Of a DNA stretch of 64,000 bases, positions 1-7,948 are shown piece after piece. The notes under the pieces were generated by a model, which was not told where the DNA came from, did no database searches, and saw nothing but the letters and a program-made list of their open reading frames with translations. The stretch spans positions 1 to 64,000 of the forward strand of contig NBMY01000070.1 of assembly GCA_002212985.1 (NCBI GenBank), in the 5' to 3' direction. The position numbers were made by a program, and so were the translations under genes. Source of the stretch: Sphingobacteriales bacterium TSM_CSS. Its GTDB lineage: Bacteria > Bacteroidota > Bacteroidia > Chitinophagales > UBA2359. Position 1 is the stretch's first letter. Each line of letters opens with the position of its first letter.

Positions 1-2
1 AT

Positions 3-1244
3 GATTTGGGTTACTACTACGACAACTACCTTACCGATATTCTGCCCGCCCCCGACGGCAGCGGGTATTACTTACTGGGTACGGTAAATTTCTATTTTAA
101 CACTATTGCATCGGTTGCACATGGGCAAATTGCCGTTCTGCATGTTAACAATACAGGTGAGGTTATAGAGCAATTTATTTTAGACCCTCCCGGAAATGTT
201 GCCATGCAGTCAACAAATATAATCTCTACACAAGATGGGGGTTTCTTACTTACACCGGCCGGAGTAGCTTTAGACGAATGGAATTATATTGGGTCTTATG
301 TGAAATTGAGCAACAATTTTGATATAGAGTGGATGAGTTATGCTTCAGTTAATTCGTACATTCTGCATTATGGCGGCTGTGGCAATGCAGTATCGCTTCC
401 CGATGGGTCATTTATAGTTGGCGGTTGTTTAGGAAGCACCGCAAACTTATGGTATGACGCATTCATTGGTAAGTTAGATGAAAATGGTACTCCCTTATGG
501 AGCCGGCGTTACGGCGGCAGCTACAGCGACTACTGCTACGACATGACAGCCACGCCCGATGGCGGCTACCTCATGGTAGGCAGGCAAGATACCCTTGCCG
601 GTGCATTTGCCTATATTGTAAAAACCAACTGTATGGGCTTGCTCACCGTGCCGCAGGCAGACTTTACCTTTACCACAGACTCCGCTGCCATGAGCGCCAC
701 CTTCTTTAACCAAAGCCTCTACACCTACCCCGACAGCATAGACGGCGGGCATTTCATCTGGAATTTTGATGACGGAACGCCGCCCTACCAAACCAAAGAA
801 CCCATACCCCTTACCCACCTATACACTCAGGCAGGCACCTACTACGTTACCCTGTACGCCATTACCTGTACTGATACCTCCGTTTTTCAAACCATTGTAA
901 AGCCACAAAGCGGCTGGGGTACCGCAGTAGGCATACAAACTGCCCTAAATTCCCCTCCTGTGGCGGGGTTAGGGGTGGTCGTTTACCCCAACCCCGCCCA
1001 AAACACGCTCACCTTTCAACGGGTTTCAAAGTCCCCTTTAGGGGATTTAGGGGTAAGCTTACTCTCCCTCACCGGCCAAACTGTGTTGCAAACCACGCTT
1101 GCAGCAGGCCAAACCAGCAGAACTATATCGGTAGCGCAATTGCCGGTGGGTTTGTACCTATATATTGTTAGTGGGGACACTGACAATGGCAACAACGGCG
1201 GCGGTGCAGTGTTGGCAAGGGGTAAGGTGGCTGTGATGCGGTAG
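3..1244 (+). CDS. T9SS-exported protein, 5' truncated by window edge (repeat region, PKD domain, type A sorting domain)
   Basis: The reading frame is already open at the first base, so the true start lies upstream; the TTG at 6 is not a credible start. The N-terminal half holds repeated blades containing short motifs such as DGGFLL, PDGSFIVGG and PDGGYLMVG, typical of beta-propeller-like repeats in Bacteroidota surface proteins. A PKD-like domain follows (residues about 215-300, core FIWNFDDGTPP). The C-terminal 90 residues are a T9SS type A sorting domain, beginning VVVYPNPAQNTL and ending in GKVAVMR, which would direct export and anchoring by the Por machinery. Two GC-rich palindromic repeats are read in frame, one just before the YPNP motif and one inside the sorting domain, adding residues such as KSPLGDLG. 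Function beyond being an exported surface protein is unknown. A decayed copy of the 3' end lies directly downstream. Confidence 0.85.
   Translation, partial: DLGYYYDNYLTDILPAPDGSGYYLLGTVNFYFNTIASVAHGQIAVLHVNNTGEVIEQFILDPPGNVAMQSTNIISTQDGGFLLTPAGVALDEWNYIGSYVKLSNNFDIEWMSYASVNSYILHYGGCGNAVSLPDGSFIVGGCLGSTANLWYDAFIGKLDENGTPLWSRRYGGSYSDYCYDMTATPDGGYLMVGRQDTLAGAFAYIVKTNCMGLLTVPQADFTFTTDSAAMSATFFNQSLYTYPDSIDGGHFIWNFDDGTPPYQTKEPIPLTHLYTQAGTYYVTLYAITCTDTSVFQTIVKPQSGWGTAVGIQTALNSPPVAGLGVVVYPNPAQNTLTFQRVSKSPLGDLGVSLLSLTGQTVLQTTLAAGQTSRTISVAQLPVGLYLYIVSGDTDNGNNGGGAVLARGKVAVMR
947..980 (+). repeat. GC-rich palindromic repeat, copy 1, in frame in the T9SS gene
   Basis: The element has the form CCCC-N8-GGGG followed by TTAGGGGTGG. 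The CCCC arm is at 952-955 and the GGGG arm at 964-967. It is translated as part of the protein immediately before the VVVYPNP motif that opens the sorting domain. Copies 2 and 3 (1021-1055, 1341-1380) share the CCCC-spacer-GGGG-nnnAGGGG pattern, though the spacers differ. Confidence 0.55.
1021..1055 (+). repeat. GC-rich palindromic repeat, copy 2, inside the sorting-domain coding region
   Basis: CCCC (1033-1036) and GGGG (1041-1044) flank a TTTA spacer, followed by ATTTAGGGGTAA. It is translated as KSPLGDLG within the sorting domain, where ordinary type A domains have no such insertion. The gene stays open through the element, so it behaves like an in-frame inserted palindromic element. Confidence 0.55.
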
Positions 1245-1340
1245 TTTATTGTTGGGGTGGGAGGGGGCAGGAACAAACATTATAGGTTTTTTAAAACCAC
1301 TGAAAATCAAAAGATTACGAATTCTAAATTTCTATTCTTT

Positions 1341-1380
1341 GGAAGGGCTTGCCCCGAGTACTCGGGGCGAGGGGTGGTTC
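1341..1380 (+). repeat. GC-rich palindromic repeat, copy 3
   Basis: It contains the perfect palindrome CCCCGAGTACTCGGGG at 1352-1367, followed by CGAGGGGTGG. It sits just before the YPYPAQ remnant of the decayed sorting domain, the same relative place as copy 1 in the intact gene. Confidence 0.6.
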
Positions 1381-1445
1381 TTGGTTACCCCTACCCTGCC
1401 CAAAACACCCTGCAAATCACAACTTCTGCCTTATATAACCCGCAC

Positions 1446-1532
1446 GTTGAGCCTGTCGAAACGAGCATTACCCACTACTTCTCATGCCAGTCAAACCGAG
1501 TTGCAAACCCCGTTTGTTTCGACAGGCTCAAC
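1446..1532. repeat. Inverted pair of a 17-bp repeat (GTTGAGCCTGTCGAAAC)
   Basis: GTTGAGCCTGTCGAAAC lies at 1446-1462 and its exact reverse complement at 1516-1532, separated by 53 bp. In frame the left arm reads HVEPVET. From memory, similar sequences are scattered through many Bacteroidota genomes; copy number here cannot be judged from one window. It lies inside the decayed sorting-domain copy and has probably helped to break it. Confidence 0.7.
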
Positions 1533-1796
1533 AAACAAGACTGGCTCAACAAACACAACAGAAACAACAAACACAACAGGTTCAAAAAGCCAAACTCTAT
1601 TGGTAGCGCATTTGCCTGCGGGGGTGTATTATTATGTAGTGAGTAGTAGTATCGTCAGTGGGGACACTGACAATGGCAACAAGTGGGGACACCCGCAACG
1701 GCGAGAACGGCAGCGCGGTGCTGGTAAGGGGTAAGGTAGCGGTGGTGCCGTCAGGAAGCAAAACAAGGCGTACCTTCTTCGTATCTTGCATAAGTG

Positions 1797-3137
1797 TTAG
1801 TCTTCCCGTATTTCTTCATCTTTGCCAAGGTCTATGCCGGCCAGTTGTTTCAGTTCGGCGCTGCGCAGCGGGTTGGCGTACATTTCTTCATAGTTGCGGC
1901 GGTTGCGCACAATATCTATGGCTAAGAAAACCGATTTTCGGAACGATTCTTCCGATGCAAGGTTTTTTCCGGCAATATCGTAGGCAGTGCCGTGGTCGGG
2001 CGAGGTGCGTACTACGGGCAATCCGGCGGTATAGTTTACCCCCATTCCAAAGCTAAGGGCTTTAAAGGGTATTAACCCTTGGTCGTGGTACATGGCCAAT
2101 ACGGCATCGAACTGTTTTTGCAGGTGGGCGCCAAAAAAGCCATCGGCGGCAAAGGGTCCGAAAACGAGCAGGTTTTGCTGTTTTGCTTTTTCTATAACCG
2201 GCATTATTATTTGCTCTTCTTCGGTGCCTATGAGGCCGTTATCTCCGGCGTGGGGGTTAAGCGCCAAAACTGCTATTTTAGGTCTTGCAATGCCAAAATC
2301 TTTACTAAGGCATTGGTGCATAATTTGCAGTTTTTGCCAAATAATATCGGGGTTAATGGCGGCGGCTACGTCCTTAACGGGCAGGTGGTTGGTTACCAAT
2401 CCTACTTTCAGTTCATCGCTTACCAGCAGCATAAGGCTTTCTTTTACGCCAAACCGGTTGGTAATGTACTCGGTATGCCCAACAAATTTGCGGCTTGCAG
2501 TGCTTAGAATGTATTTGTTTACCGGCGCTGTTACAAGGGCATCAATTTTACCTTCCTGTAGGTCGTTAACGGCTTGTTCCAGAGATTTAAGGGTAAAAAC
2601 GCCCACTTCGGGGTTGGGGCGGCCAATGGTAATAATGGTTTCATCGTTCCAGCAGTTAATAACGTTGCAAACGTGGGGTTTTATACGGTCAATGCCTGTT
2701 GAAATATGATAGGTAAACTCATCAATTTTCAGCACTTTGCGGTGGTACGACAACACTCTTGAAGAGCCGTACACAATGGGTGTACAGTAATCGAGCATGC
2801 GGTTATCGCTCAGGGTTTTGAGTATTACTTCGGCGCCAATGCCGTTAATATCGCCAATGGTAATGCCAATTTTAATTTTATTGGCGGCAGTTTCGTCGGT
2901 TTCGGTTTGGGCTACAGGGGTATCGGTTTGCTTACCGGCCTCGTCAATAGCCTGTTGCATGGTGGCGGTAGAAATGTAATCGGGAAAAGCATCGGTTTCT
3001 TTGTCGTTACCCGTTTGTTTTTCTATGTTTTCGGGGGGCAAATTTTGCTTTTCCTTTTTATCGGAAAAATTTTTGGTAATAATTTTTTTCTGGTTGGGGT
3101 TGTGGTGTTGTGGCGGTTTGTTTTTATCGTTTTGCAT
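1797..3137 (-). CDS. pdxA: 4-hydroxythreonine-4-phosphate dehydrogenase (PdxA) with N-terminal extension
   Basis: PdxA oxidises 4-phosphohydroxy-L-threonine in the DXP-dependent pyridoxal phosphate pathway. The family domain starts at about residue 88 with KIKIGITIGDINGIGAEV and continues through GHTEYI, VTAPVNK, AMYHDQGLIPFK and DHGTAYDIAGKNLA, which include the metal- and substrate-binding histidines. The enzyme is normally about 330-360 residues. Here 446 are open because of an 87-residue polar N-terminus rich in K, N, Q, E and T. The only other in-frame ATG (residue 60) would still leave about 28 extra residues, so some extension is likely real. In E. coli pdxA sits beside rsmA; here rsmA is 1.8 kb away and divergent, beyond the aminopeptidase gene. 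Identification is firm; the start is uncertain. Confidence 0.93.
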   Translation of the reverse strand: MQNDKNKPPQHHNPNQKKIITKNFSDKKEKQNLPPENIEKQTGNDKETDAFPDYISTATMQQAIDEAGKQTDTPVAQTETDETAANKIKIGITIGDINGIGAEVILKTLSDNRMLDYCTPIVYGSSRVLSYHRKVLKIDEFTYHISTGIDRIKPHVCNVINCWNDETIITIGRPNPEVGVFTLKSLEQAVNDLQEGKIDALVTAPVNKYILSTASRKFVGHTEYITNRFGVKESLMLLVSDELKVGLVTNHLPVKDVAAAINPDIIWQKLQIMHQCLSKDFGIARPKIAVLALNPHAGDNGLIGTEEEQIIMPVIEKAKQQNLLVFGPFAADGFFGAHLQKQFDAVLAMYHDQGLIPFKALSFGMGVNYTAGLPVVRTSPDHGTAYDIAGKNLASEESFRKSVFLAIDIVRNRRNYEEMYANPLRSAELKQLAGIDLGKDEEIRED

Positions 3138-3257
3138 GATTTATTTTCATTGTGGGAGTTGTAAAGAATGTGCGTGAAACAGCAGTGCGGCGCTACAGTT
3201 GTTAATGGTTAACCGCTGCCCCCTGTTGTTCAAAAACATTTGACAAAGGTTTAAGGT

Positions 3258-4712
3258 TTACTGTGTTTGCTGTGCGCGTTTTTTAATGAACTGGTAAAAC
3301 AGGCGCACGCCTTTGCCCGAGCCGTTTTTTACGCGGTAGTTTTTACCCTGCATGTTCCAGGCAACGGGTGCCATGTCAATATGCATCCAGGGGTAGCCGG
3401 TAAAGCACTCTAAGAATTTGGCGGCGGTAATGGCGCCTGCTTCAGAGCCGCCCACGTTTTTCAGGTCGGCAATATCAGATTTCATCTGGTCGAGGTATTC
3501 GCGCCAAAGGGGCATTTCCACCAAGCGTTCATACACTTCCAGCCCGCTTTGTTTAAGAGCTTTGGTTTCGCGGCGCGGTGCATTGCTCATCAGCAGCATA
3601 CCTTGCGAGCCAACGGCATAGGTGGCCGCGCCGGTAAGGGTGGCAATATCAATGACCAGTTCGGGGTTGTATTGTTGGGCATAGCTAAGGGCGTCGGCCA
3701 GTATCATGCGGCCTTCGGCATCGGTATTCAGCACTTCTACGGTACTGCCGTTGTACATGGTAATAACATCGCCGGGTACGTAGGCATTTTCGCCGGGGCG
3801 GTTATCGGTTGCCGGAACTATACCTATTACATAAACGGGCAGTTTGTTTTTTGCTATGGCATAGAGGGCACAACCTACGGCTACGCCGCCGGCCATGTCG
3901 CATTTCATAAAATCCATAGAGTTGAGGGTAGGTTTAAGACTAAGCCCGCCGGTATCAAACACAATGCCTTTGCCTACCAGTACAATGGGTTGTTGGTTTA
4001 CCGCGTTTTTGGGTTTCCATTCCATAATGGTAAAGGTAGGCGGGTCCATACTGCCCCGATTGACGGCCAAGAGTCCGCCCATTTTGAGCGATTCGATTTT
4101 TTTCTTATCAAATACGGTTGTTTTAAAGCCCGATTTTTTGCCCATTGCCTGAAACTCGGCAGCAAGGTGCTGGGCGGTTTGGTACACAGGCGGCTCGTTT
4201 ATGAGGTCGCGGGCAATACAAACGGCATCGAGCAGGTGTTGCAGTTCTTCGGTTTCGGCGGCGGTTGCACTGTCTTCGGGCAGCAAAATGGTTTTGAGCG
4301 AGTTTTTAATTTTACCGGCGTCTTTGGTTCGGTACTTAAGAAACTGGTAGTTGGCCAAGGTCATGCCTTCGGTAAAATACCAGGCGGCATTGGGTATGCT
4401 GCTTTCATTGCTTACGGCAGCTTCATCAACTTTATACTTATTAAGCAACTGCACCGAGTCGGCGGCGGCTATGCGGCAGTTTTCGTGGGCAATGTATAAA
4501 TCGGGTTCTCTTTTAAAATAGCTGATGATACGCAGGCGGTGGTAATCATTAATAACAATAGGAAATGCCTCGGCTGCTACCTGATGTTTGATAAATTCTT
4601 GCTGTTCTTCCGTAAAGCCGAGGTGCTCCCACGCGGTATGGCTGTCGGCAATGTAAACGACCGAGGTGTTTTGGGGTATTTGCGCTACAGATTTTAAATG
4701 TATATTGCTCAT
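3258..4712 (-). CDS. Leucyl aminopeptidase, M17 family
   Basis: This is a 484-residue cytosolic metalloaminopeptidase that removes N-terminal residues from peptides, usually as a hexamer with two metal ions per subunit. The C-terminal catalytic domain shows the family signatures GKGIVFDTGGLSLKP, MKCDMAGG, IGIVPATDNRPG and NTDAEGRMILADALSYA; the aspartates and glutamate in these segments are the metal ligands of the family. The C-terminus contains the usual HIDMAPVAW and KGVRLF segments. The N-terminal domain is divergent, as is common. It lies between pdxA (same strand, 120 bp away) and divergent rsmA. Subtype (PepA or PepB) cannot be settled by eye. Confidence 0.93.
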   Translation of the reverse strand: MSNIHLKSVAQIPQNTSVVYIADSHTAWEHLGFTEEQQEFIKHQVAAEAFPIVINDYHRLRIISYFKREPDLYIAHENCRIAAADSVQLLNKYKVDEAAVSNESSIPNAAWYFTEGMTLANYQFLKYRTKDAGKIKNSLKTILLPEDSATAAETEELQHLLDAVCIARDLINEPPVYQTAQHLAAEFQAMGKKSGFKTTVFDKKKIESLKMGGLLAVNRGSMDPPTFTIMEWKPKNAVNQQPIVLVGKGIVFDTGGLSLKPTLNSMDFMKCDMAGGVAVGCALYAIAKNKLPVYVIGIVPATDNRPGENAYVPGDVITMYNGSTVEVLNTDAEGRMILADALSYAQQYNPELVIDIATLTGAATYAVGSQGMLLMSNAPRRETKALKQSGLEVYERLVEMPLWREYLDQMKSDIADLKNVGGSEAGAITAAKFLECFTGYPWMHIDMAPVAWNMQGKNYRVKNGSGKGVRLFYQFIKKRAQQTQ

Positions 4713-4893
4713 AATAACAAGGTGTTTTGCTAAGATAAATGGCTATAAAGTTGTTTTTTTAAAAAAAGAAGCACAAAATTAAGCAAAAACTAAAGCATAA
4801 ACTATCAAATTTGTGCAATTTGGGTGTTTACTGTTAAATAATTGGCTTGATTTGCACCTTTATTGCTGTTTTGACTGTATTAATGAATTTTAA

Positions 4894-5676
4894 ATGAGAA
4901 AACTGAAAGCATTTGGGCAGCATTTTTTAAGACATCCGCCTATTGCGGAGCGTATAGCCGGCAGCCTTCAACTGCCCGATGATGCAGGCAGGCATACGGT
5001 GATAGAAATTGGCCCCGGACAGGGTATTTTAACCCAATTTTTGCTTGTACTGCCCAATACCGAGGTGTTTGTGGTAGAAATAGACCGCCGCCTGCCGCCT
5101 TATTTGCTGGAGCGGTTTCCGCAGTTAAACGGGCATATTATTGAGCAAGATGTGCTGAAGGTTCGTTTTGAAGATTATGTTGGCACGCAGCCATTTTGGT
5201 TGGTGGGCAATTTTCCGTATAATATCTCGTCGCAAATTTTGTTTAAGGCCTTGCAATACCGGCAGCAAGTGCGGCAGGTGGTGGGCATGTTTCAGAAAGA
5301 AGTGGCGCAGCGCATTGCGGCCGGTAAGGGCAACAAGCAATACGGCATTTTAAGTGTGTTGTTGCAGGCCTATTTTAAAACCGAATACCTGTTTGAAGTA
5401 AGCGCCGGCAGTTTCGATCCGCCGCCAAAAGTACAATCGGCAGTGGTGCGCCTTACGCCTTCCGATGCCTATGAAAAAACCATTCACAACCATGCGCATT
5501 TTACCAAAACGGTAAAGCAGGCCTTTAACCAGCGCCGCAAAATGCTGCGCAATGCCCTGCAACCCCTGCAATATAATTTTGATGTGTTGCCGCCCAACCT
5601 GCCCCAACTTAGGGCAGAACAATTGGATATTGCCGATTTTATTGCCCTGTCAAATGCCTTTGTAGCGCCGGTCTAA
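4894..5676 (+). CDS. rsmA: 16S rRNA (adenine1518-N6/adenine1519-N6)-dimethyltransferase RsmA (KsgA)
   Basis: RsmA dimethylates the two adjacent adenines in the helix 45 loop of 16S rRNA during late small-subunit assembly, using S-adenosylmethionine. The 260-residue protein has the complete family pattern: N-terminal FGQHFLRHP, SAM-binding EIGPGQGILT, catalytic NFPYNISSQI, FQKEVAQRI, and the C-terminal FNQRRKMLRNAL. Length is normal. It is divergent from the aminopeptidase and pdxA genes on its left. A TTGATTTG at 4847-4854 is a plausible but imperfect -7 element. Confidence 0.96.
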   Translation: MRKLKAFGQHFLRHPPIAERIAGSLQLPDDAGRHTVIEIGPGQGILTQFLLVLPNTEVFVVEIDRRLPPYLLERFPQLNGHIIEQDVLKVRFEDYVGTQPFWLVGNFPYNISSQILFKALQYRQQVRQVVGMFQKEVAQRIAAGKGNKQYGILSVLLQAYFKTEYLFEVSAGSFDPPPKVQSAVVRLTPSDAYEKTIHNHAHFTKTVKQAFNQRRKMLRNALQPLQYNFDVLPPNLPQLRAEQLDIADFIALSNAFVAPV

Positions 5677-5815
5677 CCACAACTGCCTGCCCCGAAAGGT
5701 AAAATTGCCAACCCTACCGGTAAAACAGGTGTTTTTTCCTGAATTGCCGGCCCAACCAAAAACAATCCAACAAACAGACCTTATCAACTTGCATTGTTTA
5801 ACATAACACCGCTTC

Positions 5816-6850
5816 ATGAACCACCAACTACCGCATACGCTAATTATTGCCGAGGCCGGGGTAAATCACAACGGCAGCCTGCAAATGGCCAAACAACTTA
5901 TTGAGGTGGCCGCACAGGCAGGCGCCGACTATGTAAAATTTCAAACCTTTAAAACCGAACTGCTGGTAAGCCGCACCGCACAAAAAGCGCAGTACCAAAC
6001 GGCCAATACCGGCAACAACACCGAAGGGCAGTTTGACATGATAAAACGCCTTGAATTAGACGAAACCACACACTACCAACTGCTGGAGCATTGCCAAAAA
6101 ACGGGCATCGGGTTTTTATCTACCGCTTTTGATTTAGACAGTATTGACCTGCTGAAAAAACTGGGGTTAACCCTGTTTAAAATTCCTTCGGGCGAAATTA
6201 CCAACCTGCCTTACCTGCAAAAAATAGCCCAAACCGCTAAAGAAGTTATTTTATCTACCGGCATGGCCAATTTAGCCGAAATTGAAGCCGCCATAACCGT
6301 ACTTTTGCAAAACGGACTGCAAAGAACCCAAATTACCCTGTTGCACTGCAATACCGAATACCCTACCCCCATGCCCGATGTAAACCTGAAAGCCATGCAA
6401 ACCATGGCGCAAACATTTGGGGTAAAAACCGGCTACTCAGACCATACCAACGGCATTGAAATACCTATTGCCGCAGTGGCACTGGGAGCTGTGTGCATTG
6501 AAAAACATTTTACCCTTGACCGCAACCTGCCCGGACCCGACCACCGGGCCTCTCTTGAACCCGATGAACTGAAAAACATGGTACAAGCCATCAAAAACAT
6601 TGAACTGGCCTTGGGAAACGGCATTAAACAACCCTCGCCTTCGGAACTGAAAAATAAACCCATTGCCCGAAAAAGCATACACACCGCCCGCCCGCTGCCG
6701 GCCGGCCACCTGCTTACCCCCGATGACCTGGCAATGAAACGCCCCGGACACGGCATTTCGCCTATGGATATGCAACTGGTATTGGGTAAACAGCTTAAAA
6801 CCAACCTGCCCGCCGAGCACCTGCTGCAACTAACCGACCTGATTTTGTAA
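5816..6850 (+). CDS. N-acetylneuraminate/legionaminate synthase family protein (NeuB-like)
   Basis: This 344-residue enzyme would condense phosphoenolpyruvate with a hexosamine to form a nonulosonic (sialic-type) acid. The N-terminal TIM-barrel domain begins IIAEAGVNHNGSLQMAKQL and contains DYVKFQTF, IPSGEITNLPYL, LLHCNTEYPTP, GYSDHT and CIEKHFTLDRNLPGPDHRAS, which carry the metal-binding and active-site residues of the family. A C-terminal antifreeze-like SAF domain follows (RKSIHTARPLPAGHLLTPDDL). The AEAGVNHNG start is nearer to NeuB/LegI than to pseudaminic acid synthase, but substrate cannot be assigned. No CMP-transferase or epimerase gene is adjacent. Start chosen at the ATG that opens MNHQLPHT; 139 bp separate it from rsmA. 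Confidence 0.88.
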   Translation: MNHQLPHTLIIAEAGVNHNGSLQMAKQLIEVAAQAGADYVKFQTFKTELLVSRTAQKAQYQTANTGNNTEGQFDMIKRLELDETTHYQLLEHCQKTGIGFLSTAFDLDSIDLLKKLGLTLFKIPSGEITNLPYLQKIAQTAKEVILSTGMANLAEIEAAITVLLQNGLQRTQITLLHCNTEYPTPMPDVNLKAMQTMAQTFGVKTGYSDHTNGIEIPIAAVALGAVCIEKHFTLDRNLPGPDHRASLEPDELKNMVQAIKNIELALGNGIKQPSPSELKNKPIARKSIHTARPLPAGHLLTPDDLAMKRPGHGISPMDMQLVLGKQLKTNLPAEHLLQLTDLIL

Positions 6851-6948
6851 ATAGTATAGCATTCTTGTGCTGCCATAGGCTAACCGGTAAAACGCGCCCT
6901 TATTTTAGCAAGGTCATTATGGCAAAAACCTTCTAATCCAACCTCGTA

Positions 6949-7338
6949 TTATTTTATACTTTCGGCAAAGGCTATAATATGCCCGTCGGGGTCAGAAAAA
7001 TAGCAGGCGCGGTCGCCCCAATCGTAGTCTTTTATGGGGCATACTAAGGCGGCGCCTGCAGCAAGGGCCTTTTCAAAGGTTTCTGTTACGTTGGTTACCA
7101 AAATATACAGTTCGCAACGCGGTATGCCGGTTCCGTTTTGAGGGTGCGGTACACTGCTGCCCAAAATTTTGGCAATGCCGTTGTTGGGCATTAACCCTAT
7201 TTTGCAGTTTGGGGCAATGGTAAATTCGGTCATGCCCGGCACGTGCAGGGTGGGTTCCATGCCCAGCAACAGGCTGTAAAACAGGCGGCTTGCCTCCTGG
7301 TTTTGTACATACAAAATGGTTTGGAGGGCGGCTATCAT
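6949..7338 (-). CDS. VOC (glyoxalase/bleomycin resistance-like) family protein
   Basis: The 129-residue protein has the paired beta-alpha-beta-beta-beta pattern of the vicinal oxygen chelate fold. It opens IAALQTILYVQNQEASRLFY and ends ACYFSDPDGHIIAFAE, the usual last strand with a glutamate at the metal-ligand position. The N-terminal position usually occupied by a metal-binding His is not evident, so catalytic activity is uncertain. Members of this group are often annotated as extradiol dioxygenases or glyoxalases without proof. It lies 8 bp downstream of a lipoprotein gene on the same strand, so the two are probably cotranscribed. Confidence 0.85.
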   Translation of the reverse strand: MIAALQTILYVQNQEASRLFYSLLLGMEPTLHVPGMTEFTIAPNCKIGLMPNNGIAKILGSSVPHPQNGTGIPRCELYILVTNVTETFEKALAAGAALVCPIKDYDWGDRACYFSDPDGHIIAFAESIK

Positions 7339-7346
7339 ACAGCCGG

Positions 7347-7832
7347 CTATTTCTTTGGATGATGTACAAAAGAGAAAGATTGCGGCTGCCCGTCCATACT
7401 GCCGCTTACTTCGGTTACCAGTGTTTTGTTGTTGTCTTTCAGTTCGTAGGTAATTTTTTGCGGAAAATTGTGTTGCGGGTTTTCAAACACCGCTTTACTG
7501 TCTGTTACCGATGTAAGTTTGAACGGTACGCTGCTGGCTGTTTCGCCTTTTTGTCTTTTTATTTGGGCATTATATACAATTTGTCCGTTTTGGCGGGTAA
7601 CAAAAATTTGCTCGCGCAACAAGAATTTGCCGTTTATGTTTTCTACTACCTGTGCGGTATAAATAGTATCGGGGTGGCTGCCTTTTTGCCAGGTTTCCAC
7701 AATTTGGCGTCCCTCTATCTGCCATTTGCCAAGCAGATTTTCAAAAAAGGGTTCTCCGGCGGGTTTTTGGCAGCTGTACAGGGCGGTTAGCAAAAATAAA
7801 AAAAGAGCAAAACAACCGGATGTATGTTTCAT
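7347..7832 (-). CDS. DUF6265-like lipoprotein
   Basis: I chose the ATG that opens MKHTSGCFALFLFLLTALYSC, giving a lipoprotein signal with lipobox cysteine at residue 21; an upstream ATG (7889) would add 19 residues before the signal. The mature 140 residues are a small beta-rich domain with GKWQIEG near the start and VFENPQHNFPQKITYEL in the middle, the pattern I associate with DUF6265. The domain has no assigned activity. The protein would be anchored in the envelope. It is followed after 8 bp by the VOC gene. Confidence 0.75.
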   Translation of the reverse strand: MKHTSGCFALFLFLLTALYSCQKPAGEPFFENLLGKWQIEGRQIVETWQKGSHPDTIYTAQVVENINGKFLLREQIFVTRQNGQIVYNAQIKRQKGETASSVPFKLTSVTDSKAVFENPQHNFPQKITYELKDNNKTLVTEVSGSMDGQPQSFSFVHHPKK

Positions 7833-7948
7833 AAAAATGAGTTTGGCGGTTTGATGGCGTGATTGCAGTTGGTTGAAAACTTGGGGCAAGATAAGGTTTT
7901 AGCTTCATTATTAAGGGTTTGGGCAAAACTATTCTTAAAAAACGGGGC

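Larger units (their letters stand above)
1257..1770 (+). pseudogene. Decayed duplicate of the upstream T9SS C-terminal sorting region
   Basis: Pieces in different frames match the C-terminus of the gene that ends at 1244. One frame gives GYPYPAQNTL, matching VYPNPAQNTL. Another gives SQTELQTPF and LVAHLPAGVYYYVVS, matching GQTVLQTTL and VAQLPVGLYLYIVS. A third gives GSAVLVRGKVAVV, matching GAVLARGKVAVMR. The DNA stretch GTGGGGACACTGACAATGGC occurs in both copies. At least two frameshifts separate these pieces and there is no intact start, so this is a non-functional tandem duplicate of a 3' end. It also carries a palindromic repeat (1341-1380) at the same place relative to YPxPAQ as in the intact gene, an inverted-repeat pair (1446-1532), and an AACA-rich low-complexity stretch at about 1530-1590. 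Confidence 0.75.

Noticed and set aside
1500-1600. AACA-rich low-complexity stretch as a possible repeat array or CRISPR-like locus
   Set aside because: There are no regular repeat-spacer units; it is a simple sequence run in a decayed coding region.
3549-4499. A 316-codon open frame opposite the M17 aminopeptidase gene
   Set aside because: Antisense shadow of a firm gene; composition is aberrant and no family is seen.
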